Below are positions 1-8,850 of a stretch of 64,000 nt of DNA, one piece after another. The translations under genes and the position numbers were made by a program. Under the pieces are notes generated by a model, which did no database searches, was not told the origin of the DNA, and saw only the letters and a program-made list of their open reading frames with translations. Source of the DNA: WYEN01 sp049976205 (GTDB taxonomy: Archaea; Thermoproteota; Thermoprotei_A; Sulfolobales; AG1). Location: the NCBI GenBank assembly GCA_049976205.1, contig JBMFIR010000001.1:1-64000 (forward strand). Reading direction: 5' to 3'. The stretch's first letter is position 1. Every line of letters begins with the position of its first letter.

Positions 1-66
1 TGATTCCATTACTGAAACTAATTTATCGAAAAGGATCTTTTCCCTATCTTCTAAGATGTGTAGCTG

Positions 67-894
67 GTGATCTATTTAGATGAGGTTAAACAAGAACTTA
101 TTGAGTCTATTGAGTGGGCTATTAAGAACCCTACCGTGTATAAGAGATTAGGTATAGATCCTCCTAAGGGAATACTTCTCTACGGACCACCAGGCGTGGG
201 AAAAACACTACTTGGTAAAGCAATAGCTAATGAAAGTGGTGCTCACATGATCTGGGTTAAGGGACCAGAGCTCTTAAGCAAATGGGTTGGTGAAAGTGAG
301 AGAGCTATTAGAGAGATCTTTAGAAAAGCCAGATTATATGCCCCCGCAATAATATTCTTTGACGAAATTGATGCATTATTCCCAATGAGAGGTATGTATA
401 GTGAGAGTACCCATGTAATGGAGAGTATTGTGAGCCAATTACTTGCCGAGATCGACGGCATAGAATCTATGAGGAACGTGTTTATTATTGGAGCAACTAA
501 TAGACCTGATCTGCTAGATCCAGCACTTTTCAGACCAGGGAGATTCGATAAGTTAATATATGTTCCTCCACCAGATTATAATTCAAGGATCGAGATATTT
601 AAAGTACACACAAGAAAAATGCCATTAGCCGAAGATGTAGACCTAGAGTACTTAGCGAAGGCTACTGATGGATACACAGGAGCTGATATAGCCGCTGTAG
701 TCAGAGAAGCTGGTTTATACGCTCTGAGAGAAGATATAAATGCTACTAAAGTAGAGATGAGACACTTCTTAAAAGCACTTGATAAGATAAAGCCTTCATT
801 AAATGAAGATATGATAAGGTTCTATGAAATGTGGAGTTCAAGAGCTAAGCAAAGAGTTCCTAGAAAAACGATTTCACCATCAATATATTCTTAA
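67..894 (+). CDS. Cdc48/VAT-type AAA+ ATPase, single AAA domain (5' part missing or broken)
   Basis: 275 aa from a GTG. It carries one complete AAA+ module: Walker A GPPGVGKT (residues 40-47), aromatic pore loop KWVGE (72-76), Walker B IIFFDE (95-100), sensor 1 GATNRPD (142-148), arginine fingers in FRPGRFD (155-161) and a sensor-2 region with GYTGAD. The sequence is closest to the D2 ring of Cdc48/VAT unfoldases, which extract and unfold proteins for the proteasome. The N-domain and D1 ring are absent, and the usual W-x-D-I-G-G-L motif at the start of a D2 module is garbled: upstream codons reach a Trp in another frame at about 54-57, and stops lie just before the GTG. Either a stand-alone D2 protein or the 3' part of a frameshifted full-length gene that begins outside the window. 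Confidence 0.8.
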   Translation: MIYLDEVKQELIESIEWAIKNPTVYKRLGIDPPKGILLYGPPGVGKTLLGKAIANESGAHMIWVKGPELLSKWVGESERAIREIFRKARLYAPAIIFFDEIDALFPMRGMYSESTHVMESIVSQLLAEIDGIESMRNVFIIGATNRPDLLDPALFRPGRFDKLIYVPPPDYNSRIEIFKVHTRKMPLAEDVDLEYLAKATDGYTGADIAAVVREAGLYALREDINATKVEMRHFLKALDKIKPSLNEDMIRFYEMWSSRAKQRVPRKTISPSIYS

Positions 895-993
895 TAGATC
901 ACAGATTTTCACGAGTTATATCTCAGCTGTCTTAAAAAGAATCATAAGATTTATAAGATTTCTAAAATTTCATATTTTACTAAGGTGATTTTC

Positions 994-1245
994 TTGAAAA
1001 GATATACAAAAACAGATGTTATAAGAGCGTTATTAGAAGAGCTAGAAGATGCAGGAGGATCAATGAGAGACGCAGATCTCTTCAGAAATCTCAAAAAAGA
1101 ATTCCCTGATCTATCCTCAAAAGAGTTCATGAAGTATCTATTAATACTGGAGTTTAATGGATGCATAATAGTCACCTCAATTGATGAGAATGTCAGAACA
1201 GTTGAGCTACTTAAAAAATGCTTTGAGAGCGAGAACATAGAGTAG
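994..1245 (+). CDS. Small conserved-looking protein, probable winged helix
   Basis: 83 aa. I take the TTG at 994, because AAGGTGA at 982-988 sits 5 nt before it and a TATA-like TTTATAA lies at 950-956; a GTG at 985 falls inside the Shine-Dalgarno and would add three residues. The protein is charged and helical, with the pattern of a short helix-turn-helix/winged-helix fold (helices around residues 5-18 and 38-55, then a hydrophobic strand GCIIVTSID). No signal peptide, membrane segment or metal site. It could be a small DNA-binding regulator; I do not recognise the family. Confidence 0.6.
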   Translation: MKRYTKTDVIRALLEELEDAGGSMRDADLFRNLKKEFPDLSSKEFMKYLLILEFNGCIIVTSIDENVRTVELLKKCFESENIE

Positions 1246-1264
1246 CAATATATTCTCTAAATAT

Positions 1265-2659
1265 TTAATTATAGCTCCATCCATAGTAAATTAATGGAGA
1301 TAAGTCAAAGATCTTATTACCATTACTAGCAATAATATACCCATTTACAGGGCTGTACTTAGTCGTGTTAATAATATTTAGATAGTACGTTTTACTTACG
1401 TATCCAACAACTGAGATATATAGATCAACTTCATTCGCCTGAGGCTCAGGTGTTTGTCCATATGAGCCTTTTAGTATACTAAATGTGAAATTCAGATATC
1501 TGTAGAGATCACCTCCTACATATTTACTTCCTCCCGGAAATACAACCGACGAGAATATATATGGATAATAGTAATCTCCCGTAACCCCTGTCCAAGCCAA
1601 ATTACTTAAGAATTTATTCACGGCATCTTTTGTTACTAGTGTATGTGTTGCCTCGATGTATAGTTCCAAGCCGAAGTTCCTCACTATTACCGTGAGATTA
1701 TACGTCTTCGGTTCTACGTAATTCTCATATTTCCAGTAAGCAATTAAACCTCCAGGATACGTCCACGACGCATTAATTACTATAACAACACTACCATTAT
1801 ATATATAGTTTATTGATGTTGTTCCTGATCCCCAAGTGATTCTTGTCCACTTACCGAGATAAGGTGGGTCTAGGTACACATCAAGTATTATTCTCAGATC
1901 CGTAGGGTCCTGAGCATAGAGAATTGTCGGCGACTTAAACCAACTTTTTGTTTCCATTATACCTCGGTTCTGATAGGATCTTTTTAAAAAGATGTATGTG
2001 CTCTCAGGTGCTCTGAATATTGTGTAGCTTGTATTAATATCCCATATATACACATATGGGTAGATCTGTGGGAGGCCGAGGCTTTGATTATATATGTAAA
2101 CATCCCAGCTTCCATAAACTATGTAGTACACATCTTTCTCTGCATAAAATACATAGTCAAACATACTATATATAGTATTATTCGTGAGAGAACTACCTAA
2201 GTTATTCATATAAGGATCTATATTCAGTGATATTAGATTTCCTCTCTTAGTAATTAGGTAGATCTTATAACCTTGTTTTGCATAATTAAATATCTTCTCA
2301 GATAGATCAATTGGTAGCGCTATGGGGAGACCGCCTGGGATTTTCAATGAAGTATTCCTAAGATCAATATATAAAGTTGTGTCATTTCTACTCGCTAAAA
2401 TACTTACTATTTCTGTATCTATACTCGAGCTTATATAGATCTGCTTAGAACTATAGTTTACACCACTAATGAATATATTCTCTAGGGATCTTTCGTACTC
2501 GATATTGAGAGAATTTATTATAGCCTCGTAGCTTCTTCGCTGATCCTCTTTATACATAGTATATAATGATATAAATGATATAATAAGCATGGTTGTTAGT
2601 ATCGCTCCATAGAGACTTTCAATACCTCTGCGAATCCTAGATCTATTGTTGCGAGACAT
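1265..2659 (-). CDS. Large secreted protein with archaeal pilin-type (class III) signal
   Basis: 464 aa. The N-terminus is a basic patch ending R-R-G (residues 10-12) followed at once by a hydrophobic run of about 20 residues (13-33). This is the layout of archaellin/pilin precursors cut by a PibD/FlaK-type peptidase just before the hydrophobic helix. The rest is a Tyr-, Asn- and Ser-rich extracellular-looking domain with many N-glycosylation sequons and no further membrane helix, much larger than ordinary pilins (100-200 aa). Probably a surface filament subunit, adhesin or a pilin-anchored binding protein. It is a single gene converging on the small gene before it and divergent from the RNase P gene, with no pilus ATPase or platform gene nearby. 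Confidence 0.6.
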   Translation of the reverse strand: MSRNNRSRIRRGIESLYGAILTTMLIISFISLYTMYKEDQRRSYEAIINSLNIEYERSLENIFISGVNYSSKQIYISSSIDTEIVSILASRNDTTLYIDLRNTSLKIPGGLPIALPIDLSEKIFNYAKQGYKIYLITKRGNLISLNIDPYMNNLGSSLTNNTIYSMFDYVFYAEKDVYYIVYGSWDVYIYNQSLGLPQIYPYVYIWDINTSYTIFRAPESTYIFLKRSYQNRGIMETKSWFKSPTILYAQDPTDLRIILDVYLDPPYLGKWTRITWGSGTTSINYIYNGSVVIVINASWTYPGGLIAYWKYENYVEPKTYNLTVIVRNFGLELYIEATHTLVTKDAVNKFLSNLAWTGVTGDYYYPYIFSSVVFPGGSKYVGGDLYRYLNFTFSILKGSYGQTPEPQANEVDLYISVVGYVSKTYYLNIINTTKYSPVNGYIIASNGNKIFDLSPLIYYGWSYN

Positions 2660-2732
2660 GGAAGCATCCTCAATAATAAAGAGGTATTTAAAAAATGTTT
2701 AGAGAAAATAATACAGAATATTTGGAGATTAA

Positions 2733-3062
2733 GTGAAGAAAAAAGCGCTGCTAAGAGATCTCGTTATTCAAAGATCACAGATCCTGATTAAAGTAGCTTT
2801 TGAATGGGTCAGAGAGGATAAGATTGATTTTGCGAGGAATGCCATAAGGATCGTTGAGGAAATGAGAAGAGAAACTAATGTCAGGATCCCTCCGGGGCTT
2901 AAGAGATTATACTGTAAAAGGTGTCTAACACCTCTGGTACCTGGAAAGACCTCACGTGTAAGAATCAGAAATCGAGGTAAAAGAATCGAGAAAATAACTA
3001 CGTGTTTGGTCTGTGGAGAAGTTTATAGACTAGAAATCGCTGTTAGATCAAGAAATAAATAG
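2733..3062 (+). CDS. rnp4: Ribonuclease P protein component 4 (Rpp21/Rpr2)
   Basis: 109 aa from a GTG preceded by GGAG. A helical N-terminal half (residues 5-50) carries basic residues for RNA contact, then a rubredoxin-like zinc ribbon with CKRC (62-65) and CLVC about 30 residues later, followed by a basic tail. This is the layout of archaeal/eukaryotic Rpp21, which pairs with Rpp29 on the specificity domain of RNase P RNA and helps mature the 5' ends of tRNAs. Length is typical. It is divergently arranged from the pilin-like gene and converges on EF-2, with only 4 bp between the stop codons. Confidence 0.92.
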   Translation: MKKKALLRDLVIQRSQILIKVAFEWVREDKIDFARNAIRIVEEMRRETNVRIPPGLKRLYCKRCLTPLVPGKTSRVRIRNRGKRIEKITTCLVCGEVYRLEIAVRSRNK

Positions 3063-3066
3063 AAGA

Positions 3067-5280
3067 TTATGGTCCTAGAAAATCATCTGGTTTCGGAGGC
3101 TCAGGCTTCAGACCCTTCCTAGTTCTTATACTCGCTATCAGACTCATTAACATACTCTCTGGCACAGGAGACCATCTAGCGAATTCTGTTCCCCACAAGG
3201 CTTTTCCAGCTGTTGCTCCCCTTAGTTGCTGTGCTAGATCTGTGCTCTCTGCAAGTGGTATCTCAGATATTATTCTGACCCAATTACCATATAATTCGTG
3301 TATCTCAAGTATCTTTCCTCTTTTTCTGCTTATTATAGCTGTTATCTCACCCATATAATCCATTGGAACCTTAATATCTAGTTTCTGTATAGGCTCTAAT
3401 AGGGTTGGTTTAGACATTAGCATTCCAGCGTATATGGGGTTTCTAGTAGCCGGATACAGCTGGGCAGGTCCTCTGTGAGCAGGATCCTCGTGAATTACTG
3501 CGTCATGTAAAATAACCTTAACACCTCTCACGGGCTCCATGGCTAATGGTCCTTCTCTCATTGATAGCCTGAATCCCTGTATTATTGTGTCTCTAACCTC
3601 TCTAAGATACTGTACACCAGATGTTCTGTCAATGAAAACATTTATGTTCTCATCGATAGCCCATATTCTTCTAGCCTCATCATAGTCCCAGTCAGCGCGA
3701 TCTCTGAGGATCTTAGCTCTCTCCCTAGGATCCTGATCCTCAGAAACCTCACCAGTAGCTATTAATTTGATTGTCTCCTCATTCAACGGCTCAACACTTA
3801 TGTATAGCTTATTGTGTTTATTAGGTGATTTACCCTCCAGAACTTGCGAGGATGTTCTTATAGTCTCTCTATATATTATTAGAGGCGCAGAAGTCTTTAC
3901 CTCAACACCGAAATTCTCCTTAAGTAGTGTTAAAGCAACTTCTAAATGAACCTGACCCATTCCTGAGAGTAGATACTCACCCGTCTCCTCATTTATCTTT
4001 AGAACAAGGTTCGGGTCCTCTATAATAAGTTTCTTTAATGCCTCAACCATCTTTGTTAACTCACCTGGTGTTCTAGGCTCCACGGCTATTGTTACCACTG
4101 GCTCCGATATATAGGAGATCTTTTCAAAAGGCACCATATTTTCTTTTAGAGAAGGATCGACCGCGGTTTCACCAGACCTAGCTTTGTCGAGACCTAGAAC
4201 CGCTGCTATATTACCTGCATATATTTTGTCTGCCGGTTCTCTGAAGGGTCCCATATATAGGCTTGTTTGAAGTACTCTTTGGTTAGTCTTTGCATTGACT
4301 AAGTATAATTCTCTACCTTCTTCGAGCCAGCCAGATAATACTCTTCCTGTAGCCACTAAACCAGCATGCGGATCATGTCTCATATCATTTATCAGGAAAA
4401 CAGTGGGGCCATCGGGATCTGCTCTCATCATAGCTTTAGCAATATCACTATCAACAGGACCTCTCCATATCTTAGGTATTCTATAAGCTTGTGCCTCTCT
4501 TGGATTAGGCACATGTTTTATAACCATCTCTAGTAAAGCTTCATAGAGAGGTATTTTTCTCTGTAGCTCCTCAACAGCTTCTCTACCTTTCTCGTAAGCC
4601 GCTATAACATCACTTATCTTAACACCCTTTGCCTGAGAGTATGGTATTGTTAATCCTATTTTGTCCTTCGCTGATCCAAACGCTATTTGACCTTTCACAG
4701 GATCAAGCTTCCACTTCTCTTTATATTCAGGTTCAGCATATACATCAATCAACGCATTTATTTCTCTAATTATTTGCACAAATCTATCTTGAATCTCCTT
4801 CGGACTCATTCTAAGTTCTTTAATTAATCTATCGATCTTGTTTATGAACAATAGAGGTCTGACCCTTTCCTCAAGAGCTTGCCTCAGAACAGTCTCTGTC
4901 TGCGTCATAACACCCTCCACAGCGTCTACAACAACTATTGCCCCATCAAGTACTCTCAGACTTCTCGAGACTTTGCCGCTGAAGTCAACATGCCCTGGAG
5001 TATCAATTAGATTAACAACATAAGGCTTACCCGCGAACTCATAGTATAGACTTATATTAGCTGCCTTAACGGTTATTCCTCTCTGCTGCTCAACGTTTAG
5101 GTAGTCAAGCGCTAGTACCTCACCGGCTAATTTCTCAGATATAATACCCGCTGCCGCTAGTAGCGTATCTGTTAATGTTGTTTTTCCGTGATCCACGTGC
5201 GCTATAATACCTATGTTTCTTATCTGCTCTAGATTCCTCATTATCCTAAGGATCTGCTCAACAGATTTATATCTAACCAT
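3067..5280 (-). CDS. fusA: Translation elongation factor 2 (aEF-2)
   Basis: 737 aa, full length. GTPase motifs are clear: AHVDHGKTT (G1), the RGIT segment (G2), DTPGHVDF (G3) and NKID (G4), followed by the EF-G/EF-2 domains II-V. The diphthamide histidine lies in the motif A-H-R-G-P-A-Q near the C-terminus (His602 by my count), so the protein is an archaeal/eukaryotic type EF-2 that catalyses ribosomal translocation in the cytoplasm. GGTG lies about 6 nt before the ATG, and a TATA-like element is 20-30 bp upstream, so it probably has its own promoter. Confidence 0.98.
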   Translation of the reverse strand: MVRYKSVEQILRIMRNLEQIRNIGIIAHVDHGKTTLTDTLLAAAGIISEKLAGEVLALDYLNVEQQRGITVKAANISLYYEFAGKPYVVNLIDTPGHVDFSGKVSRSLRVLDGAIVVVDAVEGVMTQTETVLRQALEERVRPLLFINKIDRLIKELRMSPKEIQDRFVQIIREINALIDVYAEPEYKEKWKLDPVKGQIAFGSAKDKIGLTIPYSQAKGVKISDVIAAYEKGREAVEELQRKIPLYEALLEMVIKHVPNPREAQAYRIPKIWRGPVDSDIAKAMMRADPDGPTVFLINDMRHDPHAGLVATGRVLSGWLEEGRELYLVNAKTNQRVLQTSLYMGPFREPADKIYAGNIAAVLGLDKARSGETAVDPSLKENMVPFEKISYISEPVVTIAVEPRTPGELTKMVEALKKLIIEDPNLVLKINEETGEYLLSGMGQVHLEVALTLLKENFGVEVKTSAPLIIYRETIRTSSQVLEGKSPNKHNKLYISVEPLNEETIKLIATGEVSEDQDPRERAKILRDRADWDYDEARRIWAIDENINVFIDRTSGVQYLREVRDTIIQGFRLSMREGPLAMEPVRGVKVILHDAVIHEDPAHRGPAQLYPATRNPIYAGMLMSKPTLLEPIQKLDIKVPMDYMGEITAIISRKRGKILEIHELYGNWVRIISEIPLAESTDLAQQLRGATAGKALWGTEFARWSPVPESMLMSLIASIRTRKGLKPEPPKPDDFLGP

Positions 5281-5299
5281 TCTCTACACCAAACTCCAC

Positions 5300-5320
5300 T
5301 ATATGTATAAAGCCTTTAAC
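5300..5320 (-). promoter_or_regulatory. Archaeal promoter of the EF-2 gene
   Basis: Read on the minus strand this is TTAAAGGCTTTATACATATAG: a purine-rich BRE-like stretch followed by a TATA-like box, 20-40 bp before the EF-2 ATG and the GGTG Shine-Dalgarno. Spacing predicts a leader of only about 10 nt. Confidence 0.5.
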
Positions 5321-5401
5321 AATGTAATAAGCATTTTTACATGGATCTTCTCAATATAAATATTTTGTTCCAAAAACATTTTATTTATAGAGTGTATATA
5401 G

Positions 5402-5662
5402 ATGAAGCCCTATAGTGATTTACTGAGTAGCCCCCTCGAGTTAACAGGTCTTCTTCTCATTGTTTTAGGTATAATAATTCTTTTAATTGGATTAATAATA
5501 GCTTATTTACCAGAGATCCGTAGAGTGTATAATGAGATCCCTAGCGAGCTAAGACCACTAATACTAGTATCAATTAAAATAGGTTCTACCGAGATTATGA
5601 TTTCACCATTACTTATTATAGTGTTATCAATTCTTTACTTAGTACTTCTAAGTAGAGTATGA
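5402..5662 (+). CDS. Small two-helix membrane protein
   Basis: 86 aa with two strong hydrophobic helices (about residues 15-35 and 66-83) separated by a charged loop containing RRVYNEIPSELRP. Nothing catalytic is visible. There is no Shine-Dalgarno; a TATA-like ATTTTATTTATA lies 20-30 nt before the ATG, which suggests a leaderless or near-leaderless mRNA. It is followed after 13 nt by the next gene in the same direction, so the two are probably co-transcribed. Family not recognised. Confidence 0.6.
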   Translation: MKPYSDLLSSPLELTGLLLIVLGIIILLIGLIIAYLPEIRRVYNEIPSELRPLILVSIKIGSTEIMISPLLIIVLSILYLVLLSRV

Positions 5663-5675
5663 GGTTAAATACTTC

Positions 5676-6350
5676 ATGAGTGAGAAGTCTAAAACCCTAA
5701 ACATGATTTATAGTTCTTTTAAGAAAAAACCTGCTTTTGTATCAAAGATCCGTAGAATACATCTATTGATCCTCAAACATAACATAAAGCATCTAATTAG
5801 AGAAGGGTTCGGTAGAGTTTATATATTAGACATATGGAGAGTAGCTGAAAGGAGTTTTGGGGAGAGCGACTTATTTGAGGATTTTTTAGATAGAATAGTT
5901 CTGAGTGTAGGAGATCCTCTAATAATACTCTCTCCAGCAGAGTATTTAATAAAGTACAGAGACGAGTTAGCTCAGGCGAGAAGTCTCTATACAGACACTG
6001 GTGGAGCAACTATTCGGTCCTACGGATTCGACCCCATAGTTACAATTTCTAGTAGTTTGAGACCTAGTACCTATGTGATGAGAAGCTCTGATGGAGATGT
6101 ATCTATATTTAGGGTTGATGAGTATAATAAGATCTATGACTTAGAGATTTCTAAGCGATATAGTGAGGTATTGAATATCTTATCTGAAGCATTTGAGATC
6201 TATGGACTATATAAACATAGCGATGCCGTGAAGATCCTTATGAGAGAGCTGGGTTTAGATAGAGTAGAAGCACAGAAGATCCTAAGAGATCTCTATGAGC
6301 AAGGATTAATAAGAATAGATAAGGGGGGATATATAGCTATAAACCCCTGA
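5676..6350 (+). CDS. Unknown protein with C-terminal winged-helix-like domain
   Basis: 224 aa; GAGGTT about 8 nt before the ATG supports the start. The first 160 residues look like an alpha/beta domain (VYILDIWRV, LIILSPAEYLI) with no motif I can name. The last 60 residues have a winged-helix pattern: a helix, then VKILMRELGLDRVEAQKILR, then GLIRIDKGGYIAINP as the wing. This suggests a DNA-binding or protein-docking role. It is probably in an operon with the small membrane protein just before it and overlaps the end of cca by 14 bp on the opposite strand. Confidence 0.6.
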   Translation: MSEKSKTLNMIYSSFKKKPAFVSKIRRIHLLILKHNIKHLIREGFGRVYILDIWRVAERSFGESDLFEDFLDRIVLSVGDPLIILSPAEYLIKYRDELAQARSLYTDTGGATIRSYGFDPIVTISSSLRPSTYVMRSSDGDVSIFRVDEYNKIYDLEISKRYSEVLNILSEAFEIYGLYKHSDAVKILMRELGLDRVEAQKILRDLYEQGLIRIDKGGYIAINP

Positions 6351-7755
6351 ATTCTTGTCTACTACCTAATTTCTTGAATTGGTAAGAAGGAGTTTTTAAC
6401 AAAACCTCGCCTATCCAGACAAGATAGTCATGATCATCAATATACTCTAAGAAGCTTTCTTTATCCAAAATTCTTTCACAACATCTAATACTATTTAATT
6501 GAGAAAGTTCTCTCACTCTTCTAAGTAAATCATCGAGATATTTCTTTCTTCTGCCGAAGATCCTATTCTCTCTGATCCAGTAGCCCTCCCCCAAATCTAA
6601 TTGTTTCTTTATGAAATTATCACTCTCTAAACTATGCACTGGAGGACCTTCAACTACTCTCCATATAAAGTTCTTCTCACAATACTCATTAGGCAACTCC
6701 AGGTATATTATTGGATTATTTTTCTCATTCCAATAAACATCTATGTAGAGTGGTTCGTATCCTTCACTTATCAATGTATTGAAGACTCTTCTCTTTAATC
6801 TATGTAATTGACCCCATATGTTATCAGGAGAATCTCTCTTCGTAATTTCTACTTTAAGAGGTAAATAGCATAATTCGCGAGATCTTTTCTTAACAAGATC
6901 TGTTGAAGGTTCAGGAGGATAGAAAAAGTCTTCAGAAGGATCCTCCAAAAATGCTCTTGAAGCTAATATGAATCTTGATAACGTCTCTTCTCTCACAGCT
7001 GCAGCTGCGTTTCTCCTAGGATCTACGGGATCCGGGAAGATAAATGAGGCGTCTGGAAATATTTTTCTCAGCGTATAAGGATCCTCTTTCTCATCGAGTG
7101 ATACTACAACAGGTATTCTCCATTTACTAGCTTCTTTAAGAACTTCTATAAAAGATCCATATTTGATCACGAGAAGCTCTGATAGATATCCAGAGAAACC
7201 GCCTACTTTAACTTCAGCTCCGTAGACCCTTACACCTTTCATGAATTTCTTGAGTAACCTCACTGAATCTCTCATCTCCTGATTTAATCTACTCTTAACA
7301 TACTGTGTATGGAATGGTGTTCTATCCGCTACTGTAATACTTTCCTTAGGATCATCGATCTTTAGCGCTGGGACTATATCAGCTTCTATACTCTCATTGA
7401 ACCTGATCCTTAGATAAGGATGCTCAGCATATCTCTCCTCAATATCATATTTCTTTAATGCCTCTTTAGCTCTCTTTATAAATTCTTTTCTTATCCATTC
7501 TCTCCCTAAGCTCTTAGGTATGAGTACAAATATATCTAGATCAAGATCTTTTGAGAGTGCTGTATCTTTCTCAACTGATCCGTGAAGTTGTATATTTGCG
7601 TTAATATCGCTGAAGTAAGGTTCTAGATCTCCTTTAAGTACCTCATATACTTCATAAGCTCTCTTAATCTCCTCTTTACTTGGTTTAATACTATTCAGCA
7701 CTTTATTAACTACGTAAATAATTTTTTCTTCATTAATTGAGACCAGAGAAGACAC
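6337..7755 (-). CDS. cca: CCA-adding tRNA nucleotidyltransferase, archaeal class I
   Basis: 472 aa. The nucleotidyltransferase signature G-S-V-E-K-D-T then D-L-D-L-D-I-F-V lies around residues 59-77 and carries the metal-binding carboxylates. The rest matches the archaeal class I layout of palm, body and tail domains. The enzyme adds or repairs the 3' CCA of tRNAs without a template, which fits the two complete tRNA genes here that lack an encoded CCA. The GTG start follows directly after the stop codon of thpR, so the two genes are translationally coupled. Confidence 0.95.
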   Translation of the reverse strand: MSSLVSINEEKIIYVVNKVLNSIKPSKEEIKRAYEVYEVLKGDLEPYFSDINANIQLHGSVEKDTALSKDLDLDIFVLIPKSLGREWIRKEFIKRAKEALKKYDIEERYAEHPYLRIRFNESIEADIVPALKIDDPKESITVADRTPFHTQYVKSRLNQEMRDSVRLLKKFMKGVRVYGAEVKVGGFSGYLSELLVIKYGSFIEVLKEASKWRIPVVVSLDEKEDPYTLRKIFPDASFIFPDPVDPRRNAAAAVREETLSRFILASRAFLEDPSEDFFYPPEPSTDLVKKRSRELCYLPLKVEITKRDSPDNIWGQLHRLKRRVFNTLISEGYEPLYIDVYWNEKNNPIIYLELPNEYCEKNFIWRVVEGPPVHSLESDNFIKKQLDLGEGYWIRENRIFGRRKKYLDDLLRRVRELSQLNSIRCCERILDKESFLEYIDDHDYLVWIGEVLLKTPSYQFKKLGSRQEFRGL

Positions 7756-8325
7756 CTATGAAAGCTCAACTATGTAAAGATCTGTGTATATCGGGCCGCG
7801 AGGAGTTAAGAGACTCTTCTTAAGAACTAGTTTTGATACAGGGGAGTAGCCGAAGTCCTCAGCTGAGTAATTCATTAATATCTGTACTGCTTTAGGAGGT
7901 AAACTACTCTTTACACGGGCAATTGTTATGTGAGGCTGGAAGTCGTGTTGATCAGAATGGATCCTTAGCCCAGAGGTTTTTTCATCAATAAATCTTCTTA
8001 TTTTCTTCAGTTCCTCGAAACCTTCTTCGACACCTACCCAAATAACTCTCGGCCTAGCTACGCTGGGGAAGGCCCCAAAGCCTTTTATATGAATATTGAA
8101 TCTCTTGAAAATCTTAGCTTCCTCTAAGATCTTTTTGACATTCTCGAGAGTACTCTTATCAATTTCTCCTAAGAATCTTATTGTTAAATGAATATTTTCA
8201 TCCTCGACCACTTTAAGAGCGTCTCTGCTGATCGAGGCAATCATATCTCTTATTCTAATGATTTTGTTTAGAACCTCTCTATTCTCTATCTCAACAGCTA
8301 TAAAGCTTCTTATTAACTCACTCAT
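7756..8325 (-). CDS. thpR: RNA 2',3'-cyclic phosphodiesterase (LigT/ThpR family)
   Basis: 189 aa with the two family-defining motifs HLTIRFLG (about residues 65-72) and HITIARV (about 140-146), the paired H-x-T catalytic histidines of the 2H phosphoesterase superfamily. The enzyme opens 2',3'-cyclic phosphates to 2'-phosphates, and the family was first described as 2'-5' RNA ligase. AGGTAG lies just before the ATG. It directly precedes cca; thpR next to cca is a known archaeal arrangement and points to tRNA 3'-end or splicing-product repair. Confidence 0.92.
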   Translation of the reverse strand: MSELIRSFIAVEIENREVLNKIIRIRDMIASISRDALKVVEDENIHLTIRFLGEIDKSTLENVKKILEEAKIFKRFNIHIKGFGAFPSVARPRVIWVGVEEGFEELKKIRRFIDEKTSGLRIHSDQHDFQPHITIARVKSSLPPKAVQILMNYSAEDFGYSPVSKLVLKKSLLTPRGPIYTDLYIVELS

Positions 8326-8376
8326 TTTCTACCTCTATATCTATAAGTGCAAGTATTAATATATGGATATTGAAGG

Positions 8377-8850
8377 ATGCGAGAATATATGGAGAGCGTC
8401 TCAGAGGGCTCGAGGAAACTATTAGAAGATATTAAGAACATATGCGCAGGAGAAATATCTGATGAATGTCTTGAGAAAATAGATCTTTTCTTAGAGACCG
8501 CTAAGGAAGCTATATTTACCAGAAAAAAGATTAGCTCTGAACCTAAAAAGAAAGAATGGATCGAGAAAATCATTTCTAAGGGACTACGAGATGGTAGAAA
8601 GAGATTTATTCTTAAGGTTTTGTCTCCGTATCTAATTAATGTTCTTAAATTAAGTGATGAGGAGGCTTTTGAAAGAATTCGCGAATTTATTGATAATTCC
8701 TGTAGAAATTATGGGAATTGCGAGAAGATATATGAGAGCTGGATCAGAGGAGATCTTAGGAGAGTCAGATCTAAGGGTATTAAACCAGCGAAATTAGAGA
8801 GCCTCGACGATGAATTAAGAGAGATAATACAGGAGACATTATCTATTTAA
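8377..8850 (+). CDS. priX: Probable primase accessory subunit PriX
   Basis: 157 aa (ATG at 8377; an in-frame ATG at 8389 is also possible). The central block W-I-E-K-I-I-S-K-G-L-R-D-G-R-K-R followed by a helix, 'LSPYLINVLKLSDEEA', and a short Cys-containing helix resembles the PriX/PriCT fold seen in the third subunit of crenarchaeal primase and in viral primase tails. PriX is essential in Sulfolobus and binds primer or initiating nucleotide together with PriS-PriL. Length is close to known PriX (about 150 aa). Assignment is from motif memory, not alignment. It is divergent from thpR and its 3' end overlaps rpiB by 4 bp. Confidence 0.62.
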   Translation: MREYMESVSEGSRKLLEDIKNICAGEISDECLEKIDLFLETAKEAIFTRKKISSEPKKKEWIEKIISKGLRDGRKRFILKVLSPYLINVLKLSDEEAFERIREFIDNSCRNYGNCEKIYESWIRGDLRRVRSKGIKPAKLESLDDELREIIQETLSI

